NCBI RefSeq assembly: GCF_029238675.1
Contig: NZ_JAQWFR010000025.1
Span: forward strand, 1 to 61,980
Direction of reading: 5' to 3'
Source of the DNA: Oceanicoccus sp.
GTDB lineage: Bacteria; Pseudomonadota; Gammaproteobacteria; Pseudomonadales; Dasaniaceae
DNA: 61,980 nucleotides
Shown: positions 28,001-38,143 of the stretch, in pieces
Layout: every line of letters begins with the position of its first letter
How positions within the stretch are numbered: the stretch's first letter is position 1
Translations under genes and position numbers: made by a program
Notes under the pieces: model-generated
Told to the model about the DNA's origin: nothing
The model's input: only the letters and a program-made list of their open reading frames with translations
Database searches by the model: none

Positions 28001-30102
28001 CTTGCTGTGCAATACTCGATACTGGAAATACCATCCATATCATAGTCATTACCCCAGTGAGAGTCCTCCCAGGCAAAGAGAATATGACCGTAGGTACTTG
28101 TCTGGCTCACAACAGTCACATCTGACAGACTACAATCGTTCCAACCTGTAGCTCCTAAAGATGCACCACCATTTGTATTTGCCTGACATGAAGGCACAAA
28201 GCTAACTGTATTGGCCGCCGCAACACCTACCGGAGTGGCCGCTATCTCAAAGCTGGGCAAAGACTCAGCTAAAGCCACCGTATAAGTAGTCACTGTCTGG
28301 TCTTCATCCAGTGCACGTAGATCAGTCGTCCTGGCATAATACGCTAAGCCCGCAACTTCATAGGTACCTTCCAACTGGGGGATTTCAGGACAGAGGCCTT
28401 TAACACCTGACAGGCCAGATACCGTTTTACCCGTACATTCATTGCTGTTAGTAAGATCATCGCTATTACCAACAATATAAGTACCACCAATACCTTCCTC
28501 GGTACCCACTTCGTCGGTCTTCGCACTGACAGCACTACTACCGGATAAACCGGGAAGGTCGGAGGCGGTAGCCAGGTTATCGCTATCGAAAGAGTTTAGA
28601 CCCGTCGATAACACAATAATCGAACAGCTGGCGCAGTTATTATCCGCAGTTAATACACCAGCGGCGGACCAGGGTGCGGTGTTCATACCTGAAATCCAGG
28701 AAGAATCTGCCAACGTATTGAAAGCGGGCGTCGCTGAACCAGCCCCCGCAAAATAGCGCAGCGCTTCCATATAGATTTCACCTAAGGGGTTACCCCAATC
28801 GCGACACTGACGATTAGATCCACTAGCGGTATTTTTAAATGTGCTAATAGGGATACTGTGGCTATCACAGTCCGTATATTTTCTACTTCCGTAATCCCAA
28901 CCAGCAATACGCATGGCATCCAAGGTACTAACAATGCCATTGGTAATGGTATTGAACGTACCATCATTAAGATTAATTTCATTATCAGCGGTAACTGCAT
29001 CGGGCCCTGAAAATTCGGTGATGTTTTTGCGTAACACCCCACCTTCAGCATTTTGCTGGTAACTACCGGTCATTAAACCAAATTTGATACTGCCATCTTC
29101 ACCGTATTTCTGTAATAGGCCAGAGGGTTTATGGGATGCAGAACCGCCAGTGTTATATTGCCGACAATAACTGGCATTCTGGTCCTGTCCATCAACACAC
29201 ACTTGCACACGAACGGTGTATTCACCATCAGTAACGGAGGAGTCACCACCGCTGGTCAGGGCATCTGCGGTTGAAGGCCGGGTATCAGCAGAACCCGCCT
29301 CTTCATCAAATTGGCACTGAACAACCTCAGAAGAACTCCACTGGGGAAAGGCGCCTGCCACTACTTTTATTAACGGTGGGTTATTACTGGTATCCAAATT
29401 TCTGGACTGGTCAGAGCTGCCACTGACGTAATCGGTAACATTACACAGGCTAATCTCACTATTACTAAATGGCGTATAGTCACTAACACTGCCATCAATC
29501 GTCGCATCAGTTGCCACTTTTACAAAGGCGTGAATATCCGATGGGATTAACACCCGCTCAAGAATGGTATTGGAGCTGGAATCAGTAGAGCGCTTACCAC
29601 CATAAAGTACTTTGCGCACTACATCCATGCGAGTCATTGCGGCCCAATTGAGAAAATTACCGCTCCACTTATTGGCATTGGCGCCAGTACATTTTCTATC
29701 GACTCCCGCTGTATCAACATCACCGCCAGGGGTAAAATATCCGGAACCGGTTACATAGCTATAGCATTTATCGCTATTAAAATAACCATAGTAGTCAAAG
29801 GCGTTATTGTAAGTTCTATCTAAACTACCATCGTTATTCAAATCCGTATAATCGGTATAGGCCTTTTTATAAAGCTCATGGTCATTAGACATAACCAACA
29901 TAACAAGAGGGGCTGCGTTGTCGACTACTAATGGAGGTATGGCTTTGTAATCCGATGCAGTAGCAGTGCTACCATCCGGTGCCGTCGCGGCAATGGCTGC
30001 GGTAGAAAGCATGGATAAAAACGTAAGCTTCCAAAGTTTTTGCACGCCCTTATAGACTGGCCTGCTATCCACTAGCTTGGTTTGCATAATTTTAGTAGTC
30101 AT
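25030..30102 (-). CDS. pilY1: PilY1-like pilus tip adhesin (operon A, long form)
   Basis: 1690 residues, longer than the roughly 1160 of Pseudomonas PilY1. A signal peptide ends near residue 41. An EF-hand-like loop DYTDLNNDGSLD follows at 86-97, with further Asp-rich loops (NDYDMDGIS, DENEDGDVADSE). The C-terminal half holds the PilC/PilY1 beta-propeller: MIYVGANDGMLHAFNGG, and the expected calcium-site position reads DWDNDYTDD. Many cysteines in the N-terminal half suggest disulfides. PilY1 caps the pilus tip and serves in adhesion, calcium-dependent extension and surface sensing. The extra length lies before the propeller and has no domain I can name. Confidence 0.9.
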   Translation of the reverse strand: MTTKIMQTKLVDSRPVYKGVQKLWKLTFLSMLSTAAIAATAPDGSTATASDYKAIPPLVVDNAAPLVMLVMSNDHELYKKAYTDYTDLNNDGSLDRTYNNAFDYYGYFNSDKCYSYVTGSGYFTPGGDVDTAGVDRKCTGANANKWSGNFLNWAAMTRMDVVRKVLYGGKRSTDSSSNTILERVLIPSDIHAFVKVATDATIDGSVSDYTPFSNSEISLCNVTDYVSGSSDQSRNLDTSNNPPLIKVVAGAFPQWSSSEVVQCQFDEEAGSADTRPSTADALTSGGDSSVTDGEYTVRVQVCVDGQDQNASYCRQYNTGGSASHKPSGLLQKYGEDGSIKFGLMTGSYQQNAEGGVLRKNITEFSGPDAVTADNEINLNDGTFNTITNGIVSTLDAMRIAGWDYGSRKYTDCDSHSIPISTFKNTASGSNRQCRDWGNPLGEIYMEALRYFAGAGSATPAFNTLADSSWISGMNTAPWSAAGVLTADNNCASCSIIVLSTGLNSFDSDNLATASDLPGLSGSSAVSAKTDEVGTEEGIGGTYIVGNSDDLTNSNECTGKTVSGLSGVKGLCPEIPQLEGTYEVAGLAYYARTTDLRALDEDQTVTTYTVALAESLPSFEIAATPVGVAAANTVSFVPSCQANTNGGASLGATGWNDCSLSDVTVVSQTSTYGHILFAWEDSHWGNDYDMDGISSIEYCTARGTAAEVRAVCPKYSTNGSDPDWGDAAAGQIQFRVSVPQANAGNALSFGFIMNGTDVADGAYINLLRPGGQTISRLNGNTGGTILWGSVRRFNADTSTGDLLENPLWYAAKYGGFDDIDKDKTPDNSDGGDIEWDAKDTSGNFTPDGAPDAFFPVSNPANLVTSLAEVLDNIADGASSSSAAAVVGNSADGTGAIYQAVYEATAEDENNETVNWTGSILSFFIDSESRLREDACVGSGSPCNNNHTLDDADPEIRFRFDNVLSEVVIDRYDLSGAIIETGKPISDIKLLWDVNEVLSNIKDVTTQRNYTSPVSDTVGGGRYIFTWIDENEDGDVADSEIIDFDTTSFSSVVDGDDATRDLRRYLGFEQGTDTDGINDLSDALVNFIRGEDQNINGWRSRQFTKDGSTVTKRLGDIVNSAPVNVGRPDADYSSRYNDAQYRAFASRYANRRQMIYVGANDGMLHAFNGGFYDAATLSFNTQSEGGSETAHPLGAELWAYVPQNLLPHLQWLKEADYPHVYYVDGDTQKFDVNIFNDCPNSDSCAHPYGWGTILVVTMRLGGADITFDPDSDTDGDSSDDITMRSAIMIFDVTDPEVPPVLLAELTHPQLGFTTSKPALYKSRSKDVNGNIDAANDEWFLVVGSGPAGTDASSKEAALGSAVSSQTAQIFRINLDTKAWEGPFSTGQSASFTGDISTMDWDNDYTDDAVYFGTVGGTPSSPTGQLMRFRPGSNTMDVMLSGSNQPYTTAPLPLLDRDNRRWVYAGTGRFFVTDDINSNRQQSFHGVIEANDLSGSVSTVPKNTLIDTTNVQVFEGGQAALATSGVSGVGTTPFDLTFTGGIIEDISTFEGLRIALPASAANGWYIDFPTTSDRNLLQPVLIRDVLVFDEYRASGQQCSPVGSSRLRALDMITGTASPFVVFDLHDSNKMGDDDFQVLSGVDMGEGMIIGLSKHNDAVVVSKGGDGIEISTEKPTISGIASGRRSWREIPLNR

Positions 30103-30159
30103 CTAAAAACACCTCGACTGTCAATCAACTGCAACAAAATCCGAATTTTCATTTTCATT

Positions 30160-30783
30160 CTATAGCGCCGGTGTAGATAGTGTGCTTTGTAACATCACTT
30201 CAGTAAGGCCTGAAGCATTAGCACCCAAGGCGGTGATTCTATAAAAAGCATGGCCACCACCGCTGATAACAGTGTCGCTGCCAGCATCAACAAAGCACTG
30301 AAATTCAATAATATACTTAACGGTTATACCGCTGGAGTCAGTGGGGTTCTGTTCTAAGTGGAAAGACGCATTATCCCATACGGCAAAGCCACCACCATCA
30401 TGCCAAATGGGCATCGCAGGTGGTGTGCCAGTATAAATTACACAGTTAGCAGTCGTGCTAGTATTGTCACCCAAAAAGCAAAGCCCACCAGTACAAGTAT
30501 CTTCAAAACAGCTGGCTGAGCCAGAAGCACAGGTAGCACTACTCAAGTCACTACTAGTAAAAGGCGTAGTCATCAACCTGTTCTCAGCGACGCGCAGGGC
30601 AGTTTCTGTCGCTTGAAAAACTTGCTGTCGATCACTAAAGCCTTTTATCATTTTTAGTTCAAGCCCAGAGCCCTGCATAGCAGTTGCTCCCAGCAAAGTT
30701 ATTACTAATAAAATAATCAAACAAAGCACCAATACAGCACCTTTTTGTTTTTTTACCAGAACGCTATTCATACTCATACCCAT
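30160..30783 (-). CDS. pilX: PilX-like minor pilin (operon A)
   Basis: 207 residues with the PilX N-terminal pattern: KKQKGAVLVLCLIILLVITLLGATAMQ, a leader ending at Gly followed by a pilin helix that lacks the usual Glu5, then a conserved ATETALRVAENRL segment. The start could be Met1, Met3 or Met5. Met1 is two bases from the pilW stop, so translation is coupled. The headgroup has cysteine pairs (CASGSASC, CTGGLC). It sits between pilW and pilY1. Confidence 0.88.
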   Translation of the reverse strand: MGMSMNSVLVKKQKGAVLVLCLIILLVITLLGATAMQGSGLELKMIKGFSDRQQVFQATETALRVAENRLMTTPFTSSDLSSATCASGSASCFEDTCTGGLCFLGDNTSTTANCVIYTGTPPAMPIWHDGGGFAVWDNASFHLEQNPTDSSGITVKYIIEFQCFVDAGSDTVISGGGHAFYRITALGANASGLTEVMLQSTLSTPAL

Positions 30784-30785
30784 AC

Positions 30786-31970
30786 TCAGATATTGGCCGC
30801 TAAAGCTGCATTACGTAATTGCACGGTGGTGGTAATCAGCTGCCGCATATATTTATCATTATAAGTAACACCTCCTGCAATCGGTGTTTGCGAGGTGGTT
30901 TGCTGCAATACAGGATCTCTGGAACGTGCGACTAATTGAAGACGAACACTCAACACCCGGTCCCAGCCAATCCAGCCACTACCAGCGTCTGCTACATCCT
31001 GTGTAATATTGGCCGACGTCAAATACCGATTGACCTTACCATCAGCACTAAGGGCTTGGGTATCTACACCGTAGAGGATTTGAAAATCTTCAACGCCTGA
31101 GACCAACTCTTCGGCTATTGAGACATCACCATCACTATCTAACTTTTTAACAAACAAAGCCGGTACTGCATCGTCCGCGCTGGAAGTGCCAATATAATAG
31201 GCTTTGGATACAAACTCATAAACACCTGAGCCGGGGGGGTACGTGTATGCAGAGGAGTTGGGGGCTCCTGGGCAATTACCGTCAGAGTCACACGCCACAC
31301 TACAATTGAAATGTCCGCCCATGTGTTTGGAACAATTAGTACTTGAACTATCAACTCCAGACCCTTTGCTATGATCTACCTTCCCAGTAGATATTTCGTA
31401 TGCCGCAGCAATACCAATCTGAGAACAATTGATATGTGCCAACATGAAAATTGACCCCGCTTCCAGATCACCTGTTGATGTCACATCAATTTCTGCCGAT
31501 GCAGCATTATGGCTAGTAACCGTTATATTATTAACATCAGAAGAATAACGAATAATCATAGAGTCCGGCGAACTGACCATAGCCCAAACATCATCTTTAT
31601 ATTCATCCGGATGGTCGGCAAGTTGAAAACCTTCCACCGCCGTCGTTTTTAAAAAGTCCGCCTGACTCGTACTAATATCAACAGCGTTTGCTACATCCGC
31701 ACCGTTCATATTGCAGCCGCCACTATATCCAGCCTGCCTTAAATCCCTTGCAATCGTATCAACCGCAAAGCGGGCATTCTCTTGCATATAGGAAACTTCT
31801 GCATCAAATAAATAAGACTGTTTGGTAGTTAAGAAGGTATTAATAACACCGGCAAAAATAATCGAGGTGATGAACATGGAGACCAGCAATTCAATAAGGG
31901 TAAGACCCTGCTGCTTGGCAAAACCATATTGTTTTATAAAACCATATCCCATTACTTTCTCCGGCGGCAT
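30786..31970 (-). CDS. pilW: PilW-like minor pilin (operon A)
   Basis: 394 residues. The leader is about 22 residues and ends QQG, followed by LTLIELLVSMFITSIIFAGV. The PilW block MQENARFAVDTIARDLRQAGY is next, then a large headgroup with cysteines (CSKHMGGHFNCSVACDSDGNC). The C-terminal part ends in the family pattern YMRQLITTTVQLRN. PilW is a core minor pilin needed to recruit PilY1 to the tip. It is flanked by pilV and pilX in operon A. Confidence 0.9.
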   Translation of the reverse strand: MPPEKVMGYGFIKQYGFAKQQGLTLIELLVSMFITSIIFAGVINTFLTTKQSYLFDAEVSYMQENARFAVDTIARDLRQAGYSGGCNMNGADVANAVDISTSQADFLKTTAVEGFQLADHPDEYKDDVWAMVSSPDSMIIRYSSDVNNITVTSHNAASAEIDVTSTGDLEAGSIFMLAHINCSQIGIAAAYEISTGKVDHSKGSGVDSSSTNCSKHMGGHFNCSVACDSDGNCPGAPNSSAYTYPPGSGVYEFVSKAYYIGTSSADDAVPALFVKKLDSDGDVSIAEELVSGVEDFQILYGVDTQALSADGKVNRYLTSANITQDVADAGSGWIGWDRVLSVRLQLVARSRDPVLQQTTSQTPIAGGVTYNDKYMRQLITTTVQLRNAALAANI

Positions 31971-32020
31971 CTTTTGTAAATCTATTTAGGTTCCAGGTTT
32001 CAGTAGCTGTATTTCAGTAG

Positions 32021-32539
32021 CTATATTTCAGTGATCAATGTGTATTGTTCAAGTTCAACCAGGGAGGCATTATCGCCAGTTCCCTCTTTGCCCAGGGCCA
32101 AGCTATATGAAATGATGATGGTAACTTTAGTTTTATTAGAACCGGTATCAATATCAACCTGGGCATCGGCATTGGCCAAGGTGTCATTGACTACTATCCA
32201 CCACTCAGCTTTATCCCAGTCTGCCATTTGTGCTTCGGTACAATTAGCAGTGCTACAATCTGTTGATGAAGTCGGTGGCTGGCCCGCGAAAACTTTGTAA
32301 CTAGAAATGGCATCGCGGTTGGCCCGCGCCCTATCCACAAGGTCTTCTGCCAAGAATGATGCCTGCGACAGGGTATACGCTCTTTGGTTAATCGTCAGGC
32401 CGGAAGTAATCAGGCCGATATAACCCAGTAAGCCAATCGCCAGGATAACTAAAGCAACCAGCAACTCAATAAGGCTTGAACCTTCATGTTGTCGGGCTAT
32501 GCTCTGGCCGACTAAAACCTGTTTTATTTTATCTTGCAT
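32021..32539 (-). CDS. pilV: PilV-like minor pilin (operon A)
   Basis: 172 residues. Leader ending HEG, then SSLIELLVALVILAIGLLGY, a pilin helix with Glu5 and the GLLG motif common in PilV. The segment LTINQRAYTLSQASFLAEDLVDRARANRDA is typical of the family. It lies 8 bases after fimU and 50 bases before pilW. Confidence 0.9.
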   Translation of the reverse strand: MQDKIKQVLVGQSIARQHEGSSLIELLVALVILAIGLLGYIGLITSGLTINQRAYTLSQASFLAEDLVDRARANRDAISSYKVFAGQPPTSSTDCSTANCTEAQMADWDKAEWWIVVNDTLANADAQVDIDTGSNKTKVTIIISYSLALGKEGTGDNASLVELEQYTLITEI

Positions 32540-32547
32540 AATAATCG

Positions 32548-33144
32548 CTAGGCTCCACAGTCAATGACATTACCTTTAACATCTTTATGAATGCTAGTCC
32601 CTGATTTAACCCGAGAATACTCTGCCATACCTGTGCGATGCATTAGGATAGCTCTACCTAACTCATCAACAGTGGTATCTTCGTCGCATAATTTAACCGT
32701 CAATTGATCACTAATCTGGCCACGAGTATCAAAACGAATAAACTGCTGCACAGTACCGCCGGCGGTTGTCACGGTTAGTACATTGGGTGAAATGCTTTTA
32801 TGCACCTTGAGTACATTGTCAATACTGTCAACGGTGCCGTCATTGTTATCATCAACAAAGGCTACCCAACCATTACTCATGCTACCGTTACAAGTACTGC
32901 CAGTGGTTATTGCTGATACATCCATGCTGCATACGGTAACTTCAGTTTGTCGAGTAATCGCAACTGACCGCGCCAATTTCAGGTGATTAGCAAAGGTGCT
33001 TAATTGTGACTGGATTCGATTATTGGTTAGTATGGAATCCAGGGCAGGAACAGCGACGCCAAGTAGAATCGCCGAAATAGCAATAACTATCAGTAGCTCT
33101 GGCAAGGTAAAACCCTGGTGCTGATGACGGTTGGTACAATTCAC
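32548..33144 (-). CDS. fimU: FimU/FimT-like (GspH family) minor pilin (operon A)
   Basis: 198 residues. Leader ending QG, then FTLPELLIVIAISAILLGVAVP; Glu5 is present, with Pro at position 4 in place of Ile. The GspH domain holds a Cys pair (VCSMD...STC), a VAFVDDNNDGTVD segment found in FimT/FimU proteins, and CDE...DCGA at the C-terminus. It is the first gene of operon A. The 209 bases upstream to ispH contain a near-palindrome CCTGTGAGCA...CACAGG (33194-33218), but no promoter I can call firmly. Confidence 0.88.
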   Translation of the reverse strand: MNCTNRHQHQGFTLPELLIVIAISAILLGVAVPALDSILTNNRIQSQLSTFANHLKLARSVAITRQTEVTVCSMDVSAITTGSTCNGSMSNGWVAFVDDNNDGTVDSIDNVLKVHKSISPNVLTVTTAGGTVQQFIRFDTRGQISDQLTVKLCDEDTTVDELGRAILMHRTGMAEYSRVKSGTSIHKDVKGNVIDCGA

Positions 33145-33353
33145 TCTTAATATCCCCTGCTGGTATTAGTTTGGCTATTTTGGCTATGAGTAACCTGTGA
33201 GCAATGTTGCACCACAGGGAACGCCAAACTTAATCGATCGAGCCTGGAGCATAGCCTAGCAGAGGATATTAGGGGGATTCAGGGTGACCGGATAAACGGT
33301 CTGATTAAAGCTTCAAACGGTTACAGTGGGACTGCCATGTCAACCAAGTGTGA

Positions 33354-34298
33354 TTAGCTTCGCAATTCTTTAGGCAAAGAGAAGGTGATATTTTCTTCCC
33401 TGCCCTGCATTTCTTCAGGCGGTTGCGCACCCAATTCACAAAGACCATCAATAACCTGTTTAACCAATACTTCAGGCGCTGAGGCACCGGCGGTAATGCC
33501 TATGGTGGTTTTTCCCTTTAACCATACAGGGTCGATATCTTCAGCGGTATCGACTAAATAAGATTCGGTTCCCATCCGCCCAGCCAGCTCACTTAAACGA
33601 TTGGAGTTAGAGCTATTGGGTGAACCAACCACTAGCATCAAATCGCACTCTGACGCTAACTGTTTGACGGCATCTTGCCGGTTTTGAGTGGCGTAGCAAA
33701 TATCATCTTTGCGTGGCCCTTTAATCGAGGGATACTGCTGTCGTAAAGCATCAATGACCTGTGCAGTATCATCTACCGATAGAGTGGTTTGCGTTACATA
33801 TGCCAAGGCTTCAGGATTGCCAACAACCAGGGTATTAACTTGCTCGACATCTTCAACCAAATAAATCTCACCCCCTTGAGAGTGATCATACTGCCCCATT
33901 GTGCCCTCAACCTCTGGGTGGCCTTTATGTCCAATTAACACACACTCCTGCCCCTCTTGAGAATACTTTGCCACTTCCATATGAACTTTTGTTACCAGCG
34001 GGCAGGTGGCATCAAAAACCTTTAAGCCGCGCCTTTTAGCCTCATCTTGCACCGCCAGAGACACGCCATGGGCACTAAAGATAACTATAGTATCGTCGGG
34101 CACTTCATCTAACTCATCAACGAAAACAGCACCACGGGAACGTAAATCTTCTACCACAAACTTATTGTGTACCACTTCATGACGAACATAGATGGGGGAG
34201 CCGAACACTTCCAGGGCACGATTAACAATTTCAATCGCCCGGTCGACGCCGGCGCAAAACCCCCTGGGGTTGGCTAGTTTAATTTGAATAGCACTCAT
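33354..34298 (-). CDS. ispH: 4-hydroxy-3-methylbut-2-enyl diphosphate reductase
   Basis: Last enzyme of the MEP isoprenoid pathway, producing IPP and DMAPP with a 4Fe-4S cluster. 314 residues. Cluster cysteines are in [27 protein letters not shown] and [11 protein letters not shown]. The substrate-binding [10 protein letters not shown] and GASAPE blocks are present. It starts 10 bases after fkpB, in the conserved ribF-ileS-lspA-fkpB-ispH order. Confidence 0.97.
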   Translation of the reverse strand: MSAIQIKLANPRGFCAGVDRAIEIVNRALEVFGSPIYVRHEVVHNKFVVEDLRSRGAVFVDELDEVPDDTIVIFSAHGVSLAVQDEAKRRGLKVFDATCPLVTKVHMEVAKYSQEGQECVLIGHKGHPEVEGTMGQYDHSQGGEIYLVEDVEQVNTLVVGNPEALAYVTQTTLSVDDTAQVIDALRQQYPSIKGPRKDDICYATQNRQDAVKQLASECDLMLVVGSPNSSNSNRLSELAGRMGTESYLVDTAEDIDPVWLKGKTTIGITAGASAPEVLVKQVIDGLCELGAQPPEEMQGREENITFSLPKELRS

Positions 34299-34308
34299 GG
34301 AATCTTAC

Positions 34309-34758
34309 CTAGCTCTCTGTGTTAACCTGCACATCAATAATATCAACATCAAACTGGATATTCCTACCGGCCAACGGGTGGTTAAAGTCTACTGTAACGT
34401 TATCGCCATCAATAGCACTTACCACACCGGGCAGCTCAGATTGGCTGGCATCGGCAAAGGAGATCACCAAACCTTCGGCCAATTCCAAATCGGCAGAAAA
34501 GTCATTGCGAGAAAATTGCTGTACATTGTTAGGGTTCGGCTGACCAAAACCTTCTTCAGGTAATACCGTATAACTCCCCTGATCACCTTTTTTCATTCCT
34601 GCAATTTTTTTCTCAAAACCATCCAACAGACTACCATCACCCATAACAAAGGTGGCAGGCTCTCGATCAAAGGTAGAGTCAATCACAGACCCATCGTCAA
34701 ATTTCAGGGAGAAATGTAAGGTCACTGTTGCATCAGGGCCGATTAAAATATCTTTCAT
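34309..34758 (-). CDS. fkpB: SlpA/FkpB-type FKBP peptidyl-prolyl isomerase
   Basis: 149-residue cytoplasmic FKBP. N-terminal strand block TLHFSLKFDDGSVIDSTF, then DGSLLDGFEKKIAGMKKGD, the insert-in-flap chaperone region starting YTVLPEEGFGQPNP, and the closing FNHPLAGRNIQFDVDIIDV. It acts as proline isomerase and chaperone. Placed between lspA and ispH, as in E. coli. Confidence 0.94.
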   Translation of the reverse strand: MKDILIGPDATVTLHFSLKFDDGSVIDSTFDREPATFVMGDGSLLDGFEKKIAGMKKGDQGSYTVLPEEGFGQPNPNNVQQFSRNDFSADLELAEGLVISFADASQSELPGVVSAIDGDNVTVDFNHPLAGRNIQFDVDIIDVQVNTES

Positions 34759-34794
34759 AAGTTCTGTACTGCTCCAAATAGTGACTGTAAAAAA

Positions 34795-35286
34795 TCAGGC
34801 CGATTTATGCTGCTCGGGATTAAGAATCATATCTAAAATCATTAAAGCTGCACCGATAGTAATGGCCGCATCTGCAATATTAAAGGCAGGAAAATAAGAG
34901 GATTCGTAATGCACTGAAATAAAATCTACAACATAACCCAGCACCACACGATCCCATAAATTACCCATAGCACCACCCAAAATACAAGATAAACTGGCGA
35001 TCATTAATAACTGTTCAGACCGTAAACGGCTTATCCAAACAACTAAAACGATACTAACCACCGCCGACACAATGGTAAAAAACCAACGCTGCCAACCACC
35101 GGCATCTGCCAAAAAACTAAAGGCTGCACCCGTGTTGTGTTGCAAGGTCAAATTAAACACCGGCAGTATTTCAACTGGCAGGCCATAGCTTAGTTCGGTA
35201 CTGGCCAGGTGTTTGGTCCACTGGTCAAGTGCGACGATAATAACCGCAACGATTAAACCAATACTGTTAGCTCGAGTCAGGTTCAT
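34795..35286 (-). CDS. lspA: Lipoprotein signal peptidase (signal peptidase II)
   Basis: Aspartyl protease of the inner membrane that removes signal peptides from diacylglyceryl-prolipoproteins. 163 residues with four membrane helices. The catalytic aspartates are in GYVVDFISV and FNIADAAI, and NLWDRV and QHNTGAAFSFL are the other family blocks. It lies 6 bases after ileS. Confidence 0.96.
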   Translation of the reverse strand: MNLTRANSIGLIVAVIIVALDQWTKHLASTELSYGLPVEILPVFNLTLQHNTGAAFSFLADAGGWQRWFFTIVSAVVSIVLVVWISRLRSEQLLMIASLSCILGGAMGNLWDRVVLGYVVDFISVHYESSYFPAFNIADAAITIGAALMILDMILNPEQHKSA

Positions 35287-35292
35287 AGCGTC

Positions 35293-38112
35293 TTAAGCAA
35301 ACTGGCGTTGTTCGCCAGTACCTTCAACATTATCAATACAACGACCACACAGTTCTTTATGTTCGGCATTAGCACCCACATCTTCACGGTGATGCCAGCA
35401 GCGAGCACACTTGGCATGGGCACTTTGAGCTACGGCAATTTCCAAACCTTCTACTTCTGTCTCCGCAGCGGAGGCTGACTCTGACAAAGGCTTAATGGTT
35501 GCAGTTGAAGTAATCAAGGCAAAGCGAAGCTCAGTATCCAGTTTTGCTAACTGGGCAGCCAGCTCGCTACTGCAATAAAGTGTCACTTCAGCTTCAAGAC
35601 TGCCGCCGATAACACCCTCGCCTCGCTTCGTTTCCAGTTCTTTGTTAACGGCGGTCTTAACTGCCATCACATTCTTCCAGTAAGCTTCACCGAATTCGTT
35701 ATCATCACTCAACGTAGTTAAGCCGTCATACCACTGGGCAAGGAAAATAGACTCTTCTTTTTCACCGGGGATATGCTGCCATAATTCATCGGCGGTAAAG
35801 CTAGTGATTGGGGCAATCCAACGTACCATCGCTCTGATGATATGGTACAGCGCCGTCTGGGCAGAGCGACGGGGCAAGCTATCTTCTTTGGTGGTGTATT
35901 GACGATCTTTAATGATGTCCAGGTAAAAGCCACCCAACTCCAGCACACAGAAGTTGTGAAGCTTTTGGTAGATCACATGGAACTGATAAGACTCGTAAGC
36001 TTCAATAATATCTTGTTGTAAACGTGCAGCAGCATCTACCGCCCAGCGATCCAACGCCAGCATATCTTCGTTGGCCACTAAATGCTCGGCAGGCTCAAAA
36101 CCACTCATATTCGATAATAAGAAACGCGCCGTGTTACGAATACGTCGGTAAGAATCAGCAGTGCGCTTAAAGTTTTCATCACTCACCGTCATTTCATTGC
36201 GGTAGTCTGTAGCGGCAACCCATAAACGCAAAATATCAGCGCCCATGGTGTTCATCACGGTTTGCGGCGCAATGGTATTACCAATCGACTTGGACATCTT
36301 GCGGCCATCGGCATCAATGGTAAAACCGTGGGTTAATACCTGTTTATAAGGCGCACGGCCATTGACGGCTACTGAAGTTAACAACGATGACTGGAACCAG
36401 CCGCGATGCTGGTCAGATCCTTCCATATATAAATCAGCGGGGGAATGTAACTCTTCACGACGGTCTAATACCGAGGCATGGGTAACGCCGGAGTCAAACC
36501 ACACATCTAAAGTGTCAGTGACTTTTTCATAGTTATTGGCATCATCACCCAACAACTCTGCGGCATCCATTTCAAACCAGGCATCAATACCTTTTTCCTC
36601 AACCTTAAGGGCCACTGCTTCAACCAGCCGCTGGCTATCCGGGTGCAACTCGGCGGTTTCTTTATGGATAAATAAAGTAATTGGCACACCCCAGGTACGC
36701 TGCCTGGACACACACCAGTCGGGGCGGTCATTAATCATTGAATCAATACGGGCCTTACCCCATGAAGGCATCCACTCAGTGGTTTCAACTTCTGCCAGGG
36801 CTTTGGTCAGCAAACCATTTTGATGCATGGAGATAAACCACTGCGGTGTCGCCCGGAAAATAATAGGGGTTTTATGGCGCCAGCAATGGGGGTAACTGTG
36901 CTCAAACTCTTCATGATGCAGCAAGGCACCCTGCTCTTTAAGGGTTTCAACAATGGCGCTATTCGCTTTTAGCACATGCTGGCCAGCAAAAAGCTCAGTT
37001 TCCGGTAGATAAACACCGTTGGAACCGACCGGGTTATAAACATCCAAACCGTATTTTTGGCCGACATTAAAATCGTCTACACCGTGACCGGGGGCCGTAT
37101 GCACCGCACCGGTACCCGCTTCAGTGGTGACATGGTCACCCAGGATAACCAGCGAATGGCGATCGTAAAAAGGATGCTGGAGCTGTTGTTTTTCTAAAGC
37201 CGCGCCCTTACAACGACCAACCACAGAAAAGGATTCAACACCGTAACGTGCCATTACACTCTCGTGCAGATCTTCAGCCAATAAGATGTTTTTCTGCTGG
37301 CCGTTTTGATTAAACGCCACCAACACATAGTCAAAATCAGGGTGAAGACTAACCGCCAGGTTTGCAGGCAATGTCCATGGTGTTGTGGTCCAGATAGCCA
37401 GGGCAACGCTACCCTCGATATCGTCATTGGTTCCACAGGCTGCTAACACTTCACCGCGATCAACCACTTCAAATGCCACATCAATGGCTGGCGACACTTT
37501 ATCTTTGTACTCAACTTCCGCTTCCGCCAAAGCAGAACCACAATCCATACACCAATGCACCGGCTTAAAGCCTTTTTGCAAATGACCATTGTCAGCAATT
37601 TTTCCAAGCGTACGGATAATGTCGGCTTCATTTTGGAAGTTCATGGTGAGGTATGGATTTTCCCAATCACCCAGCACACCTAAACGGATAAAGTCTTTCT
37701 TCTGGCCGTTAACCTGCTTTTGTGCATATTCGCGGCACTTTTTTCTAAAAATAGAAGGCTCAACTTTAACGCCCGCCTTACCCACTTTCTTTTCAACGTT
37801 CAGTTCAATAGGCAGACCATGGCAATCCCAACCCGGAACATAAGGCGCATCAAAACCATTCATGGTTTTTGATTTCACAATCATATCTTTAATAATTTTA
37901 TTAACCGCATGACCGATATGAATATCACCATTGGCGTAAGGAGGGCCATCGTGAAGAATAAATTGCGGACGACCTTTGCTGGCCTCGCGAATTTTTTCGT
38001 ATAAACCTTCTTCCTGCCAACGCTTTAAGGTTTGTGGCTCACGCTGGGCCAGGTTAGCCTTCATCGGGAAAGCCGTTTTGGGAAGGTTTAAGGTGCTTTT
38101 GTAATCACTCAT
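35293..38112 (-). CDS. ileS: Isoleucyl-tRNA synthetase
   Basis: 939-residue class I synthetase. HIGH signature [11 protein letters not shown] near the N-terminus, KMSKS loop [11 protein letters not shown], the editing domain between them ([10 protein letters not shown]), an anticodon-binding domain, and a C-terminal zinc finger CARCW...CGRC. The length matches the bacterial type. Flanked by ribF and lspA, the usual order. Confidence 0.98.
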   Translation of the reverse strand: MSDYKSTLNLPKTAFPMKANLAQREPQTLKRWQEEGLYEKIREASKGRPQFILHDGPPYANGDIHIGHAVNKIIKDMIVKSKTMNGFDAPYVPGWDCHGLPIELNVEKKVGKAGVKVEPSIFRKKCREYAQKQVNGQKKDFIRLGVLGDWENPYLTMNFQNEADIIRTLGKIADNGHLQKGFKPVHWCMDCGSALAEAEVEYKDKVSPAIDVAFEVVDRGEVLAACGTNDDIEGSVALAIWTTTPWTLPANLAVSLHPDFDYVLVAFNQNGQQKNILLAEDLHESVMARYGVESFSVVGRCKGAALEKQQLQHPFYDRHSLVILGDHVTTEAGTGAVHTAPGHGVDDFNVGQKYGLDVYNPVGSNGVYLPETELFAGQHVLKANSAIVETLKEQGALLHHEEFEHSYPHCWRHKTPIIFRATPQWFISMHQNGLLTKALAEVETTEWMPSWGKARIDSMINDRPDWCVSRQRTWGVPITLFIHKETAELHPDSQRLVEAVALKVEEKGIDAWFEMDAAELLGDDANNYEKVTDTLDVWFDSGVTHASVLDRREELHSPADLYMEGSDQHRGWFQSSLLTSVAVNGRAPYKQVLTHGFTIDADGRKMSKSIGNTIAPQTVMNTMGADILRLWVAATDYRNEMTVSDENFKRTADSYRRIRNTARFLLSNMSGFEPAEHLVANEDMLALDRWAVDAAARLQQDIIEAYESYQFHVIYQKLHNFCVLELGGFYLDIIKDRQYTTKEDSLPRRSAQTALYHIIRAMVRWIAPITSFTADELWQHIPGEKEESIFLAQWYDGLTTLSDDNEFGEAYWKNVMAVKTAVNKELETKRGEGVIGGSLEAEVTLYCSSELAAQLAKLDTELRFALITSTATIKPLSESASAAETEVEGLEIAVAQSAHAKCARCWHHREDVGANAEHKELCGRCIDNVEGTGEQRQFA

Positions 38113-38143
38113 ACAGGTTTTATCTACCTAACAACGTAAATTT

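Noticed and set aside
33194..33218. CRP-like site before operon A (CCTGTGAGCA...CACAGG)
   Set aside because: The inner half-sites are offset by one base and do not match TGTGA-N6-TCACA; kept only as a near-palindrome.
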